Source of the DNA: Liopterus haemorrhoidalis
Lineage: Eukaryota > Arthropoda > Insecta > Coleoptera > Dytiscidae
Reading direction: 5' to 3'
Length of the DNA stretch: 64,000 bases
NCBI GenBank assembly: GCA_963971575.1
Contig: OZ020617.1
Coordinates: 25,816,700 to 25,880,699, forward strand
The position numbers and the translations under genes are program-made. How positions within the stretch are numbered: position 1 is the stretch's first letter; every line of letters starts with the position of its first letter. The notes beneath the pieces were generated by a model. That model did no database searches. It was not told the origin of the DNA and was given only the letters and a program-made list of their open reading frames with translations. Positions 9,952 through 21,515 of the stretch are shown here, piece after piece.

Positions 9952-12194
9952 TAGGGTAGGGCGGGGCACAAGGTGCAATTTTACCTATATTTGTGCATAT
10001 CTACGAAAGTATTAGGATTAAGTTTTTTTTTGTACTCATGAGTAGTTCCATTCAATAGCTACAAACACTACAACTATCAGAGCATACACTCATTCTAGTT
10101 GTGAAATATGCACGTTTTAAATGGTCACGTTGTTTGTCTCTTTTTGCCCCTGGGTTAAAATTTCCTGCTACGGGGAAAGTTGGGCCAAGAATAGTAAAAT
10201 TAATTTTTTCGAAGGAATAGAGGGAAATAAGTGCAAAATTAGTTTGATAATCAGAATTTTTATTAATCGTCACAACAATTAATAAATTAGTACATTTGCA
10301 CTTACAGCTTTGGGAAAAGGTCTAAGAGATTCGGGAGAGAAATCTTTTGTCGGTGTCGCTAACTGAAAAGAAGTGGAAGGCTTCGGCTCAAAAGATGTGG
10401 AAGGCTGAAGATTGAAATACGTGGAGGAATGCGGTTCAAAAAAAGTACATGGCTGCGACATGACATCGTTTAGTGAATGTTCTGAAGTATTTAGGGACAA
10501 ATTTTCTATGTTCAATACAGCTACTTGATCCACAGACAATTGAGAATTGTCCGGGGTTGACCGATCCGTAACGAAACTTGGTGCCAAATCAGAATCCAAA
10601 AAATTATTTTTATTAAACGAGAAAATTCCCGTTTTCTCAAATACACTCATTATATTAACTGGAGTCAAGGATAGTGGTAAAGATGTGCGAACTATACCTG
10701 GAATGTCATAGGTAGTCATCGTTTTCCCTGCATTGTTTCGCATCTATGCATCTTGAGCCGATGATAGGTATTTTTTGAATGGTCCTTAGATTGATACATC
10801 TAACGGCTGCAGCTTATGGGAACAATGAGGAGGCAATAAAAGCATCACCACTCCATTATCTTTAGGTAGGTCCAATGTTGGCAATGATAAATGTGACGAG
10901 TGATTGTCCAAAATCAGCAATATGGGCGAATCTTTAGTAGGTTTCACATGCTTGATGAAATGCGGCATGAATATGAAAAATTCAGTTTCAGTCATCCAGC
11001 CGCTTTACCGATTTACAACCGAATTACCCGCACCAATACAATCAGGGGGGCCATCTCGCACAAAATGATTCTGATATTTTTTTCGCGGAAACACAAATAT
11101 GGGTGGTACAAAAGATGCTGAAGCCGAATCAGCTACCAATAATGTCACGTTAGTTCCTCTTTCTACCGACGTAACTGATCCAACATTACGCTTACCTTTG
11201 ATAGTTTGGAGACGGTCGAAACACCAGTTTCATCAGCGTTCCCTATGGAAGAAGCTGTAAACTCATAATGGTCCATAACATTTGCTAACTTGTCAAAAAA
11301 TGCTTCATACTTTTGTTAAATGAATTAGCCCTACTCAGACTCGTTGCCTCCGGCTTTTTAACAGACAAAGATTGATTTCGTTTAAGAAAAGATGACATCC
11401 ACTCTTTTCCAATCATTCTATTTGAATTCCAAGTATCTGGAATATTTATATTATATTTAACTGCACAATCATTTGCCAGTCGACATACTTCTTTAGGTCC
11501 TATCCCATGAAAAATTTGGGCAAGTTTAAACAAATATTGTGTGAGACTGGATTCTTGCTCTTTTCTTTAATTCGATATATAAATCTTGTCATTGATGTTC
11601 TGCATGTTTCGTACTCCCGACACACCTTTCTTAGGGGTTGATTCTCTTTCATCACTAGGTCAACTGCACATTGCATTAAGGCGACCACTTTCGTGCCTCG
11701 GTCAGTTTTTCGTTTATAATTTCGCATTCTGAAACAAAGGAATAACAAAACAGAGTGAAAATCATGATGAGGTAATAAGGTCAACAGTGTGGTACAAAGG
11801 ACCACCCCAAGTGATATTTTTACCCCAACAGTAGTTGCTTTTAATTTTGAGGTTAATTAGAATAAACTAGCATGTTGATCTCAATTTGAGCGATATTATA
11901 TGAAACTTTAAACATTAGATGACAATAAGGAATTGTACAAAGTGGGGAAATACCATCACCTAAATTATTATACCAAAATAATATCAAATGGTAAATTACA
12001 GTTACATATACGTTCGCTGCTGCAAACACACACAATCCAGCAGAACGCTGAAACGATAGTGAACTACGTGGGAATGGCTGTGTCGTTCGCAGTCGCTCCC
12101 ACCCTATGACGCAATATGCTGACGGACAGTCAGAACTATGATTACATAGGGCAGACCTAAATGCCTGCCGATTTTTTAACTCCGGTCTACCCTA
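9952..12194 (-). mobile_element. pogo-like DNA transposon with decayed transposase
   Basis: About 2.24 kb. The left terminus (after a TA at 9952-9953) is GGGTAGGGCGGGGC. The right terminus in reverse complement, before a TA at 12193-12194, is GGGTAGACCGGAGT, 10 of 14 identical, so the TIRs are degenerate. The TA TSD, overall size and enclosed DDE transposase fit the pogo group of IS630-Tc1-mariner. Both flanks are pieces of one jockey-like LINE, which independently supports the boundaries. Confidence 0.75.
10279..11727 (-). pseudogene. pogo/Tigger-family transposase pseudogene
   Basis: DNA-cutting transposase in several frames. The N-terminal DNA-binding region runs from a Met at 11725-11727: MRNYKRKTDRGTK, then a CENP-B/psq-like helix-turn-helix segment to about 11560. 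A second HTH (CENPB-type) lies at 11285-11533 with IPDTWNSN and EWMSSFLKRN. The DDE core reads GNADETGVSTV near 11218-11245 (first Asp), LLILDNHSSH within 10786-10995 (second Asp) and HKLQPLDVSI (third Asp). The tail at 10279-10743 is serine/proline-rich. Stops and frameshifts separate these pieces, so it is not functional. Just upstream of the Met the - strand reads CCTTTGTTTCAG, a possible 3' splice site of a short leader intron. Confidence 0.85.
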
Positions 12195-12480
12195 AGGAAA
12201 ACAGTCTACACATGGTACCGATGGCTTTATCGCAAGTTTTGTTAACATGACTGTTAAAGCTGTTATCCTGTATCATTCCTAGATATTTGATATCATTTCG
12301 GAATATTATTTTTGAACCGTTGTTTATTATATCTGCTATATTACGGGGTTTCTGTATAGATTATTGTTTCCGTTTTGGCGTCATTCAGTTTAATTTTTCA
12401 CCTGTTTAGATGTTTAGTTATTTTTTGTGCCGCTGTTTTTAAATGGTTGTAGATTGTTTTCAATCGAAATGAGGAACAAA
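12195..12480 (-). pseudogene. Jockey-like LINE reverse transcriptase, upstream piece
   Basis: In shifting - strand frames the segment reads as the region around and after the RT active site: a TKHLNRWKIKLNDAKTETI-like stretch, then IINNGSKI and NDIKYLGMIQD. These match the NWKIxxNxxKTEaixF and IKYLGvxLD motifs of jockey/LINE RTs. It stops exactly at the pogo element and continues at 9890-9951. Confidence 0.7.
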
Positions 12481-14934
12481 ATATCGCAATAACTTCAGCA
12501 TAAATTGCTAAATTAGTATTTTTTTATTTCCGGTATGTGTTAGATAATTAAATTACATGCTTTTACAATAAGTAGGTACTTTACGTACACTTCCCAATAC
12601 CTAAATGAGCTTTTAAAATGGAACATTATAATCTTAAAGAAAAGATTAATATTGAAATTATCGTATATGTACATTTATTTTATTATACTCATATTATTTG
12701 ACATATTATATAGTGCGAGGTTCGATAAAAAAAAAATCCAGACTAGCGTCATAAAATTTTATTAACAACAAATTATTTTACATTTAAATTATCACCTTAA
12801 ATAAATGATAAATATCTGTCCATGTGCAAACTTTATGTCTGTTAGGATAATACAAATGCATGCATTGCAATATGAAACTTTTGCAAAAAGTGACAAAGTT
12901 AACGTACTCTCTAGGGATTTAGTCAATACTAATTCCCACTTACAGCTAAACATAAAATTCAAATTCGTCGTTACGATTATTATATTAAACTAATTACACA
13001 AGTTGTAACTAGAACATAGTAATGCTTTAGTTAATCGTAAATGTGGTGTGTATGCTTTCGTTTAGGTAGCGTTGGCTAAAAGCGCGAAATCTCATCTTAA
13101 GCTGTTGATCGTTACGGAAATTTGATAACAGATTCACCGTAAGCTGGTTAAAATTGGGTTGTTTGTCATCATATATGGAGCTTACAGTAATGTTCTTCCT
13201 TTGCGGTCTACCTTTATGGCATTACGATAGTGTTAGCTGAATTTATCATGTAAATGTTTAAACATTATGAAAATTTTATACCTCGACAAGATTTCTGAAG
13301 ATTGTAAGAAACTTATTTTTCAAACAAAATTTCAAAATTAGGGAATCAAAATTTACCTCAAATAATAATATAATAGGTTGTTATTCTTGCATTATAACGC
13401 TTAGACACTAAAAACAATGGCCATGTACAATTAACATATGTTGGTCGGTTTCTTACATTGTGTATTATATATTTTACTAGTGCACCTGTTGCCAACTGTG
13501 TTGGCAAACAAATCATTACCTTAATGTGGAACTTGCTCGACACCTCAGACTTCTTTCTCTAGCCATACAGCTAACTTCAACCAATTCAAATTGAATCAAC
13601 TCTTCGCCCATTATTAAAAACTGGACAAATAATGAGCATTATTCCGAATTATTAATTCATTAACTTTTTAAGATGGGAAAACGATTCATTTTCACTCAGT
13701 GCATTATATTTATAATGTTAAAACTAAAAATGATTTGAGACGTTAAATTAAAAATATATTTATTAAAATTGACCTCACAGTTGATAAAACAGGCAACTGA
13801 ACTGTCATTTTATGGACGTTATAGGTTATAGATATTCTCTTACAAACTTATTAATAAAAATATTTGTTTTATTAGTACTTGTTTACAATGGCACTTACAT
13901 AAGAACATATATGATTTTTCCCGATATTATTTTTCACGACATCGATCAATATTACTAAAAATCAGTTACTTACACTCATTCTTACTGTTTTAATTATATA
14001 TTATAGTAAAATAATATAATAATTTACTACTTGCACTACAAAAAAACGATTCATTCCCTCCACTTAATTCTCGCCTTATTGTAATTGTTCTGAAATTCCC
14101 GCCTTTTGAAGTTTACATTAGATCTGAAGTTTGTAGTGGGAGGAAATAACCACACTAACCGCGATATTTCCACGGTTAGTTTGGTTACAAAAAAGTAACC
14201 AAAATTTTCAGTAACCGCGTTCCGAAACCTAACAATTTTCCTGAAAAGGTTAATGTCGTACACTTTCGGAACAGGAAACTTCAACCGCGTTTACTTTCGT
14301 CGAGTAATGGAACATTGTATTGATATTGGCTTACATTTTATAATTTAGAGGTTATGAGTGAAAATTTTAATAAACCTTCATAAAAATTCCAAGGTAACTA
14401 TATATTTTTTTTTTTTTTTAAATGAACATATAAAGTTGTATTGTCTGCATAATTTTGGTTTAGTAACCTGTAGGTCAAAAAAAAATTTAAAAAATTAGAA
14501 CAAAATTTAAAATTGTCCTGTCCTCTTTAAATCCTCTAAAATTCCTGTTATATATTTTTCTTCCTAAGGTATCATATTCTAACCGGCATTGTCGATCAAA
14601 CCAATCTTGATCTTGTGCTAATCTGCTCTTTAAAAGTTCAGAGATGAACATCGAAACCAGAACAGTCTCGTAAGTTTTTAAGCCAGCGAAAATTTTTAAC
14701 TTGATAAAATATAATATTTAAGTTATTCACAACTACTATATTCTTTTCAAAATTCTCAGATAGAAATATTAAAATGAATCATGCGGGTACGTAATACTTA
14801 TGTTATAGTCTATTTTTTTTTTTTTAATTTCAATATTATATAATCAAAATTAGTCGGTAATAATAATAGAGTAAGTTTGGATTTCTATGTATTTGTTATG
14901 AATGTACAGTTTTTACCAGCAGCTTTTAATGGGG
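12481..14934. other. Unassigned AT-rich stretch
   Basis: No gene, RNA or bounded repeat recognised. Contains poly-A/poly-T runs. Short open frames (for example at 12805-12993 and 14051-14284) have no motif I recognise. Confidence 0.4.
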
Positions 14935-15120
14935 AGTAGATAAATTAACTTATCCGTTTCGGGACCTCCGGTATTATATATGAAAACTACATGATCGTAA
15001 GGTTTCGATTGGTCCTATTATCTTTATGTAAACAGATATTCATTTTAATTATTAAATACTTGAAGCTGAGTCGACCTCAGAGATGCTCACACACTAACAG
15101 AAGGTAAAAATTTCGTGCAG
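14935..15120 (-). repeat. SINE family C, body fragment
   Basis: On the - strand it contains the conserved body segment TAATAGGACCAATCGAAACC and the adjoining TCAAGTATTTAAT and GAGGTCGACTCAGC segments, matching the copy at 4853-5155. The tRNA-like head is missing or unrecognisable. Confidence 0.65.
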
Positions 15121-18100
15121 GATATTAACTATTACCCACTGAATGACATTCTGGGGTCTAAGCAACCCCACATTATGATGAGTTTTCCGCTCGTTTGGGT
15201 CGCCGGGGATCCCACTCCCATTTAAATTCGTATCATATCTTTTGAACTAGTTTCGAGGCTGTTTATTCTGTTTTTTGAGCTTGTGCTATGAAGGTCGGAA
15301 CTGTGTTTTGAGCTCAATAAAACTCAGTGTACATTTCTTGGTAGGTACTCTTTTTTAGAAGTGCCGGTTTTATTCTTAAAATAAATTAGCTTTGTGTTTA
15401 CTCTTTATTAGTATTAGTATACAAAGAGCAGACAAGTTTACAAATTTGTTTGTTTTTCTATTTGTAAGATTATTTTTGTTATTATTACGCACACCAGTGT
15501 TTATTGCAAATCAGTATTTATTTTTAAATATACTAAATTTGTAATAATTTTTCCTATAAATACTAAATTATAGTACAAAATATAAATACTGAGGTCCACC
15601 AGACTTCCAGTATGTCCTTCCGTAATAAATATTTTAAGCGAACACAAAATTTCGCACTTATACATTTGTTATTTTGTTTTGATCATTCACACTTCTATTT
15701 AAATTAAATTATACCTGTTTGGTAAAAATATAGAACAGACATATTTTATCTATTCTTGTTGATGCAAATCCCTTTTAATTAACAATTATATTTAATGACA
15801 ATGAAAAAATTTTTTTTAAAATTTGATGTTTTAAAAAAAATGTTTGTTAATCCCTTGTATCCTGTGCTTTTGTCATATATATTTACATTCTTAACAATCA
15901 CAGTCACATAAATTAAACTTACTACTGTCACCTAACTTATAAATGCAGAATACACCGGTTTTATTACATCTAATAAGAAATATTGACTATTGCACATATA
16001 ACACATTGGCATAAAGCATAATTAAATTTGAATTGTTAGTTTCTTGTTAGTATAATAGAGGAAACACCTGAGTCAGAATACCGGCACCGTCGCGCACACC
16101 TACACACACGTATCCAGCATCTGAGAGAAGAGCAAAGTAGAAGCACAGTAGCGTAGTTTCGAGATCCAAGAGCAATTCATCAAGACAGTTATTTGTGTGT
16201 AACGTTATATAACAAAGAGAGCTCGTAACAAACGGAAGTGCACTTGTATGCGCCTCAAGTCGTATCTAGTGACACCATTATCTCATTCTCTCTCAACCAC
16301 CTCTGATGTACCTCTTCCTCTTCTGCAAACCTCATCGAGAATAAGCTCCGAGCAAACCAGCTTAGAGCAGAGGGTTATCTCATCCGATTTAAGACATAAC
16401 ATTTATATATTTCCTTTCTCAAAGAGCTATTTAATAATAATAAGTTGTTATGTTGCCTCAGATATAATCCTCAATATAATAAAATAGATATATAGTAAAT
16501 ATTAATCAGATTTCCTGAATTTTTAAAGACTTTAATTGTGGAATAAAATTAATTACTATATATAGACTAATGTGTATCAGAATATATCTTCGTGCTACTC
16601 CCTGAAAAATTCGTATATAAACCCTGAAAACCCAATATACCGGGGTGTCAATTGTCTAAGTCACTGAGGCACTCGACATATTACTTATAAATAAAATAAA
16701 AATATAACCCAAAAACTTGAGATGCAAAGAAGTTTTCGTGGTCCTTCAATATTTTGTTCTTTATTTCTGGCCCCCAAGAAACCCAGCGTGACGGCTCTCT
16801 GTAAGCCATATGACCTGTTGATAACTGCTGAGTTAAACTACAGAGACTCTACATAAAAAGTAGCCCTTTCAAATTTAAATAAATAGTTAATTAAATAAAA
16901 TTAAGCAGAAGCTTTGATGGTCGAGGACCAACACATTTGTTCAAAATATTTTTGGTTTAATAAATTATTTTATTTTTGTCCTAATTTTATGTTGTCAAAT
17001 TATGTTATTTGTCTTCATTTATTTACTGAAATAAAAACAGAAATATATCAACGACGGCGAGTAAAACGACTTAGCGTATATTTTATTACACCTAACCTAA
17101 CCATTTACGCAGTAATGAATAATGTAATAAAATAAAACTTTTTAAGAACAGCAAATTTATGAGTAACAAACTGTAATATCCAAGGGTGAAACAGCTCAGA
17201 AAACTTTTTGTTCTTATTTATTCAAAATCCTAAAATACTTTCCAAACTTTTGGCATACCTCTCGGTATTAGTAAGAGTAGTTATAAGAGGCAAGCACACT
17301 TGTTTCTTACTACACATGCGATGATACTTGAAGGGTTTCAAAACTTTGTTCTTAGTTAGATTACATTATATTAGATCGATGGATCATATGGCTCCACATA
17401 CAAATTGCGGAAGTTTCTCATTTGGGACGATAATTATTTCGTTATGTAGAGCAGCAAGACTGGTAAGAATATGTGGATACTAAACAACTAAAACCATACT
17501 ACTATACATCAATCTCAAACTTAAACTATCTATTATAAAGTTTAAAATTTACTACAAATATAAGCGGCATTAACCAAGAAATTTTTACTTACTATTATTA
17601 ATAAAATTTTGTTCGTATTGTCATGCAATAATTACATCGAAGCTTTAAGTTCAGTATATATATATAAATTAGATAAAACTGTTAAAAAAATATATCTCAA
17701 TATTTTATAGTATAGGTTGCTATATATTTATTTATTACTACAACAGTTTTTCTACAACCACTTCCCAACAAAAACTAAAGAAACAGGATCGAATAAACCA
17801 CCAGATAATCGACTCAGAGCCTCACAGAATTCAACAGTTCTAGATGTTTCCGCGAACCGGACCGAATACCGCCCCCTTCAAAGAGACTTGTGTTTATATA
17901 AAGCTTCTAATAGGATTTTCTGGAATGAAAGTCTAAAATTGTCCAAGGGTATTTCAGTGTTCAATAAAATATATAAAATAATTTTGAAGTTACGTTATGT
18001 AATTTATAGCATCTATTTTTCTATTATCTGAATTCTAAAATCTTTTAACTGTAATATAACTTTAATTCGTTACAAAATTGAACGAAAACAATAAACGTAG

Positions 18101-18141
18101 TTTAGCAAGGTACAGTTAGTAGTACAGGGGTACCTCACAAT
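15121..18141. other. Unassigned stretch; one GC-richer block may be an LTR remnant
   Basis: Mostly AT-rich and featureless. The block at about 16060-16680 is less AT-rich. It contains ACCTGAGTCAG, a TATATAAC box-like site near 16205, CTCGTAACAAAC, and ends in repeated CCCTGAAAA and ACCGGGGTGTCA, which is reminiscent of a solo LTR. I could not find matching ends or a TSD. Frames at 16248-16487 and 17717-18031 were not recognised. Confidence 0.3.
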
Positions 18142-18173
18142 AACAAACCCTTAAGTTCCGTTAAGGGTTTGTT
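18142..18173. repeat. Perfect 13-bp hairpin
   Basis: AACAAACCCTTAA, a 6-base loop GTTCCG, then the exact complement TTAAGGGTTTGTT. It lies just inside a CAGGGGTACCTCAC sequence at 18125, which resembles a pogo/Tigger-type terminus, so it may belong to a decayed MITE. Confidence 0.6.
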
Positions 18174-18588
18174 AAGACAATGACCGTTGCCCGAAAATTG
18201 TCACTGTTAGAAGCAAGATCTTGTTCCTCATGTATTGATGCATATAATGCACTGCAATCGTTAAATACGGGCATGATGACGCACTTGTGCGCCACCTAGA
18301 CATTGGGAGCCTAATATTATTGCATTTGAATAATAATAGTCAGATTTGTTAATAAGAGTATATAAATATTATTTTCTAGTACATACTATTTTTATAGATA
18401 ACCAAGTAAATATTTATACTTAATAATAAAATATTGACTAGTATTTAAGACCGTACTTACACCTATTGGGACCTAAGGCATGGGGATTCCTAATGCAGTG
18501 GGGGTATAGCTCCTAATATTGCGGCCCCCTAGCTAGCGCCTTAAGAGCATGTTCATAAGTACGGCTCTGCTAATATTTACACTGCACG

Positions 18589-18591
<3 letters not shown>

Positions 18592-18622
<31 letters not shown>
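18592..18622. repeat. (AT)n microsatellite
   Basis: About 31 bp of alternating AT. Confidence 0.9.
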
Positions 18623-18625
<3 letters not shown>

Positions 18626-18693
18626 TTGGGGTTTGTCAGGTCTTGACAAGCGTCCACTAATCTCAAACTTCAGCAACCTTTTGAGCCTTTTAT

Positions 18694-18694
18694 A

Positions 18695-18735
<41 letters not shown>
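18694..18735. repeat. (ATT)n microsatellite
   Basis: About 42 bp of ATT units. It abuts the left side of the Tigger1-like element and has replaced that element's first dozen bases. Confidence 0.9.
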
Positions 18736-19046
18736 TAGAGATATTGCAGGTTCGATTCCAGACCACCGCAATAAAGCGAGTCAAGAATTTTTTGGTCTCA
18801 CTGCTTATAAGAATTACGTTTACACTATACCGTAGTCTATTAAGTGTATGCTATTGATATAATAATGATAAAGTTTGAAATATTTCGAGAATTACCAAAA
18901 TGTGACATAGAGACACGATGTGAGCACATTTTGTTAAAACAATGAAGTCAACAGACTTGTGAATGCAGGGCTGCCTCAAACCGTCAATTTGTAAAAAACG
19001 CAATATATACGCATAAATCGAGGTTAAATAAAGCGAGGTATGCCTG
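18736..19046. mobile_element. Tigger1-like DNA transposon, internally deleted copy
   Basis: About 311 bp. The left part reads GAGATATTGCAGGTTCGATT, then CCAGACCACCGCAATAAAG. The right part includes a GACATAGAGACACGATGTGA segment and ends GCGAGGTATGCCTG, followed by TA. By memory both ends closely follow the mammalian Tigger1 consensus, whose terminus is CAGGCATACCTC. The transposase interior is absent and the first ~12 bp on the left are lost into the ATT microsatellite. It is a non-autonomous deletion derivative of a pogo-group transposon. The degree of similarity is my recollection and must be aligned. Confidence 0.75.
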
Positions 19047-19235
19047 TATAAGAAAATAATCCAGTAAATAAATCTTAAATATAGTCATTCGTGGAGCATT
19101 TATTGCATTTGAATTAAACTAATTAATGTTTACCTAAAATGTGTCAATCTTCTGAAAGATATGCTGAACAAATACTTTTTTGTTTATAAAAGTTTGGTAA
19201 CGGAAATGGGTAGAAACGCGTATGCAACCCTCATT

Positions 19236-20129
19236 ACTAGAGTATCGGGAAAACGCGGTTTTCGGTTTTTAAAAATCATAAACCGCGGTTTCGGTTTCGG
19301 TTTTTCAAGTTTTAATTTTTTTCTACTATATTATTATATTATATACTATATATACTTATATACTATAGATACTCTAAAATAAATCAATAAATTTTTATTA
19401 TGTGTTGAAATACACTATTGTACTTTACAATAAAAAAACGAATACTAATAAAAAACCATACAATAATTGTACACTACAACCTACGTAGCATACAACTTAA
19501 GGTTTATTTAAATTTAAATAAAAGGCTTTTAAAAACGCTAAACTATTTAAATGTTTATCATTTAAACGTGAACACAATTTGGTGCAGAAGTTGGCGCTTA
19601 ATGAAAATGTTCTATCGGTGTAGGCTGAGCCGCAGTAAGGGGGGAGGAGGGGGCGACGGCCCCTAGTTCACTAAGGAAAAAGGCGCTGACGAGCTTGACT
19701 AAGGGGCGCCATATTGCGAAGGTGCGAACCGTTTTCTTTTGCTCATCACTTGGATTTTGGGAGGTGAGCACCTTTTTCTTTTTTGCTCATCACTTAGATT
19801 TTGGGAGGTGAGAACCTTGTTTTTGCTTATCACTTATATTTATTTACCAAGGGCGCCAAAACACGGTTTTGCCCCTAGCGCAAGTTTTCTTTACTGCGGC
19901 TCTGGGTGTGTGTAGGTGGATGTTGCTTTAACAGTGGATAGTGCACTCTGGCGCACTGACTTTCCCATGCGCATTGCGTCTGGCGCCAATACATTTCTTT
20001 ATGTTTGATATCTAATAAAAAAGAAAAAGTCTAGTTTCTTAAGGATAATCCGAAAACCGCGGTTTTTTTGCGGTTTTGCGGTTTCGGTTTTTGCACTGAA
20101 AACCGCGATTTTGCGAAAACGTACTATAA
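19236..20129. mobile_element. hAT-like element with AACCGCGGTTTT subterminal repeats
   Basis: Clusters of AACCGCGGTTT, CGGTTTCGGTTTT and AAAACCGCG motifs occur only near the two ends (19252-19312 and 20050-20125). Terminal sequences TACTAGAGTAT on the left and TTATAGTAC (reverse complement) on the right are weakly related. The interior is AT-rich without a transposase. Palindromic CCGCGG arrays near both termini are typical of transposase-binding subterminal repeats. The TSD is not clear. A smaller element (19625-19904) is nested inside. Confidence 0.55.
19625..19904. mobile_element. Nested hAT-type MITE, 280 bp
   Basis: The termini CTGAGCCGCAGTAAGG and (reverse complement) CAGAGCCGCAGTAAAG match at 14 of 16 positions. 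The left flank GGTGTAGG (19617-19624) is matched on the right by GGTGTGTGTAGG (19905-19916), an 8-bp TSD with a TGTG slippage. Inside are about three tandem units of TTGCTCATCACTTRGATTTT followed by GGGAGGTGAG (about 19738-19840). No coding. Confidence 0.75.
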
Positions 20130-21265
20130 CAGGGGTTTTGCTTTAATAAATTCAAGTTAAATATATAACTTGAAATTTTTTATTTCCGATATTATTTGTG
20201 ATACAGCATTATAGTAATAAATATTGTATAGTATTTAATAAAACAAAATTATTCTCATGACAAAAAGAATACTTGTTAAAATTTTTGCATGTTTATAACA
20301 AGATAAAATGTTTCATCCATATTATGAAACAAGATTTTAACAAGTTCATCAACAAATTTTAAATGAAATTTTAACAAGCCGTAACATGAAACTATCATTA
20401 CCAAGTGCTTAACATGAATATAATATAGATGATACCATATAAACGAACTTCCATCGCTGCCATGCACTGTACATACATATCCGATAACATTAAAGAATAT
20501 TATGATAATGGCAAATGTACATATTACGTTATTAACAAAGGTATAAATATCATTTCTAATTACTTTTAATAGCGTATGATATTCGTGTACGAGTATTTAT
20601 AGCCATACGCATTACAATGCTGTTTATCAAGCGATAAGCGAAATTGCAAATTGTCGTTTTCATTATAATGACATACGATTGTACAAATTGTTGACTGAAC
20701 CTTGATTGTATAATAGCAAAGGTATGATGGTGTTTTGTTGGTTTATAAATGATGAATATTAATTTTGGTATTTGAATGGAGTGATTGGATGACTGTTGAA
20801 TTAGTAAATATCTGCTTTGACATTATTCTGTTCAAAGAATATACTATCATAATTTATTGCTGGAGATAAGGGACGTTGATGGATAAGTTGATTTTATTAC
20901 CTAAACGAAGTAATAGATCATAAAATAACTTGATATAGTTACATGCGAGCAGAATGTGCATTTATAATATCGACACTCATGATCGACAATGAAATATAGT
21001 TACAATCAATGTTACACGAGTATGAGTTATGTGTTTATTAAAATTCGGATCGTTTGATAACGACTACCGACTTGCATGTCAATATTGAAAAACTTAAATA
21101 TGATAGCATTTTCTTGATTTGTATGTCGATAATTTGAATTTGTAAATTTGTTAGTCAAGTACTTACATGTTTTGTATATTACATATACAATATATTTCTA
21201 AAAAATAATTATTTTGACACAAAAAAATCCATGTTTACGTAAAACTAATCATAAATATCTGTTTA
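20130..21265. other. Unassigned AT-rich stretch
   Basis: No gene or bounded element recognised. Confidence 0.4.
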
Positions 21266-21515
21266 ACTGTTCCGGCTCCATTCAGTACACATTATTGAGA
21301 ATTTTTTCAGATTTTTGGATCAACCCGTCTTGGAAATAGGGTGGGGGATCCCTATATGCTGGTCAAAGAGTAGTATAAACATGCCAAATTTCAACTTTCT
21401 GGGTCCAGACGTTTGGCCACAATTTCTACCATACTTACTGACAGACACATGAGTGACGTTATAACAGGTTTTTGATCATACGTACAAAACTTTAATATTA
21501 ATAATACTGAATAAT
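21266..21515. repeat. Dispersed repeat (family E)
   Basis: Shares a long diverged block with 37425-37865: TTAGATTTTT-like text, GGGTGGGGGA, then ATGCCAAATTTCAACT, CGTTTGGCCACAATTT, CTGACAGACA and AGGTTTTTGATCATACG. Non-coding; probably part of a transposon UTR or a non-autonomous element of unknown class. Confidence 0.6.

Noticed and set aside
18533..18857. Open frames on both strands with long Ile and Tyr-Ile runs
   Set aside because: Translations of the (AT)n and (ATT)n microsatellites.
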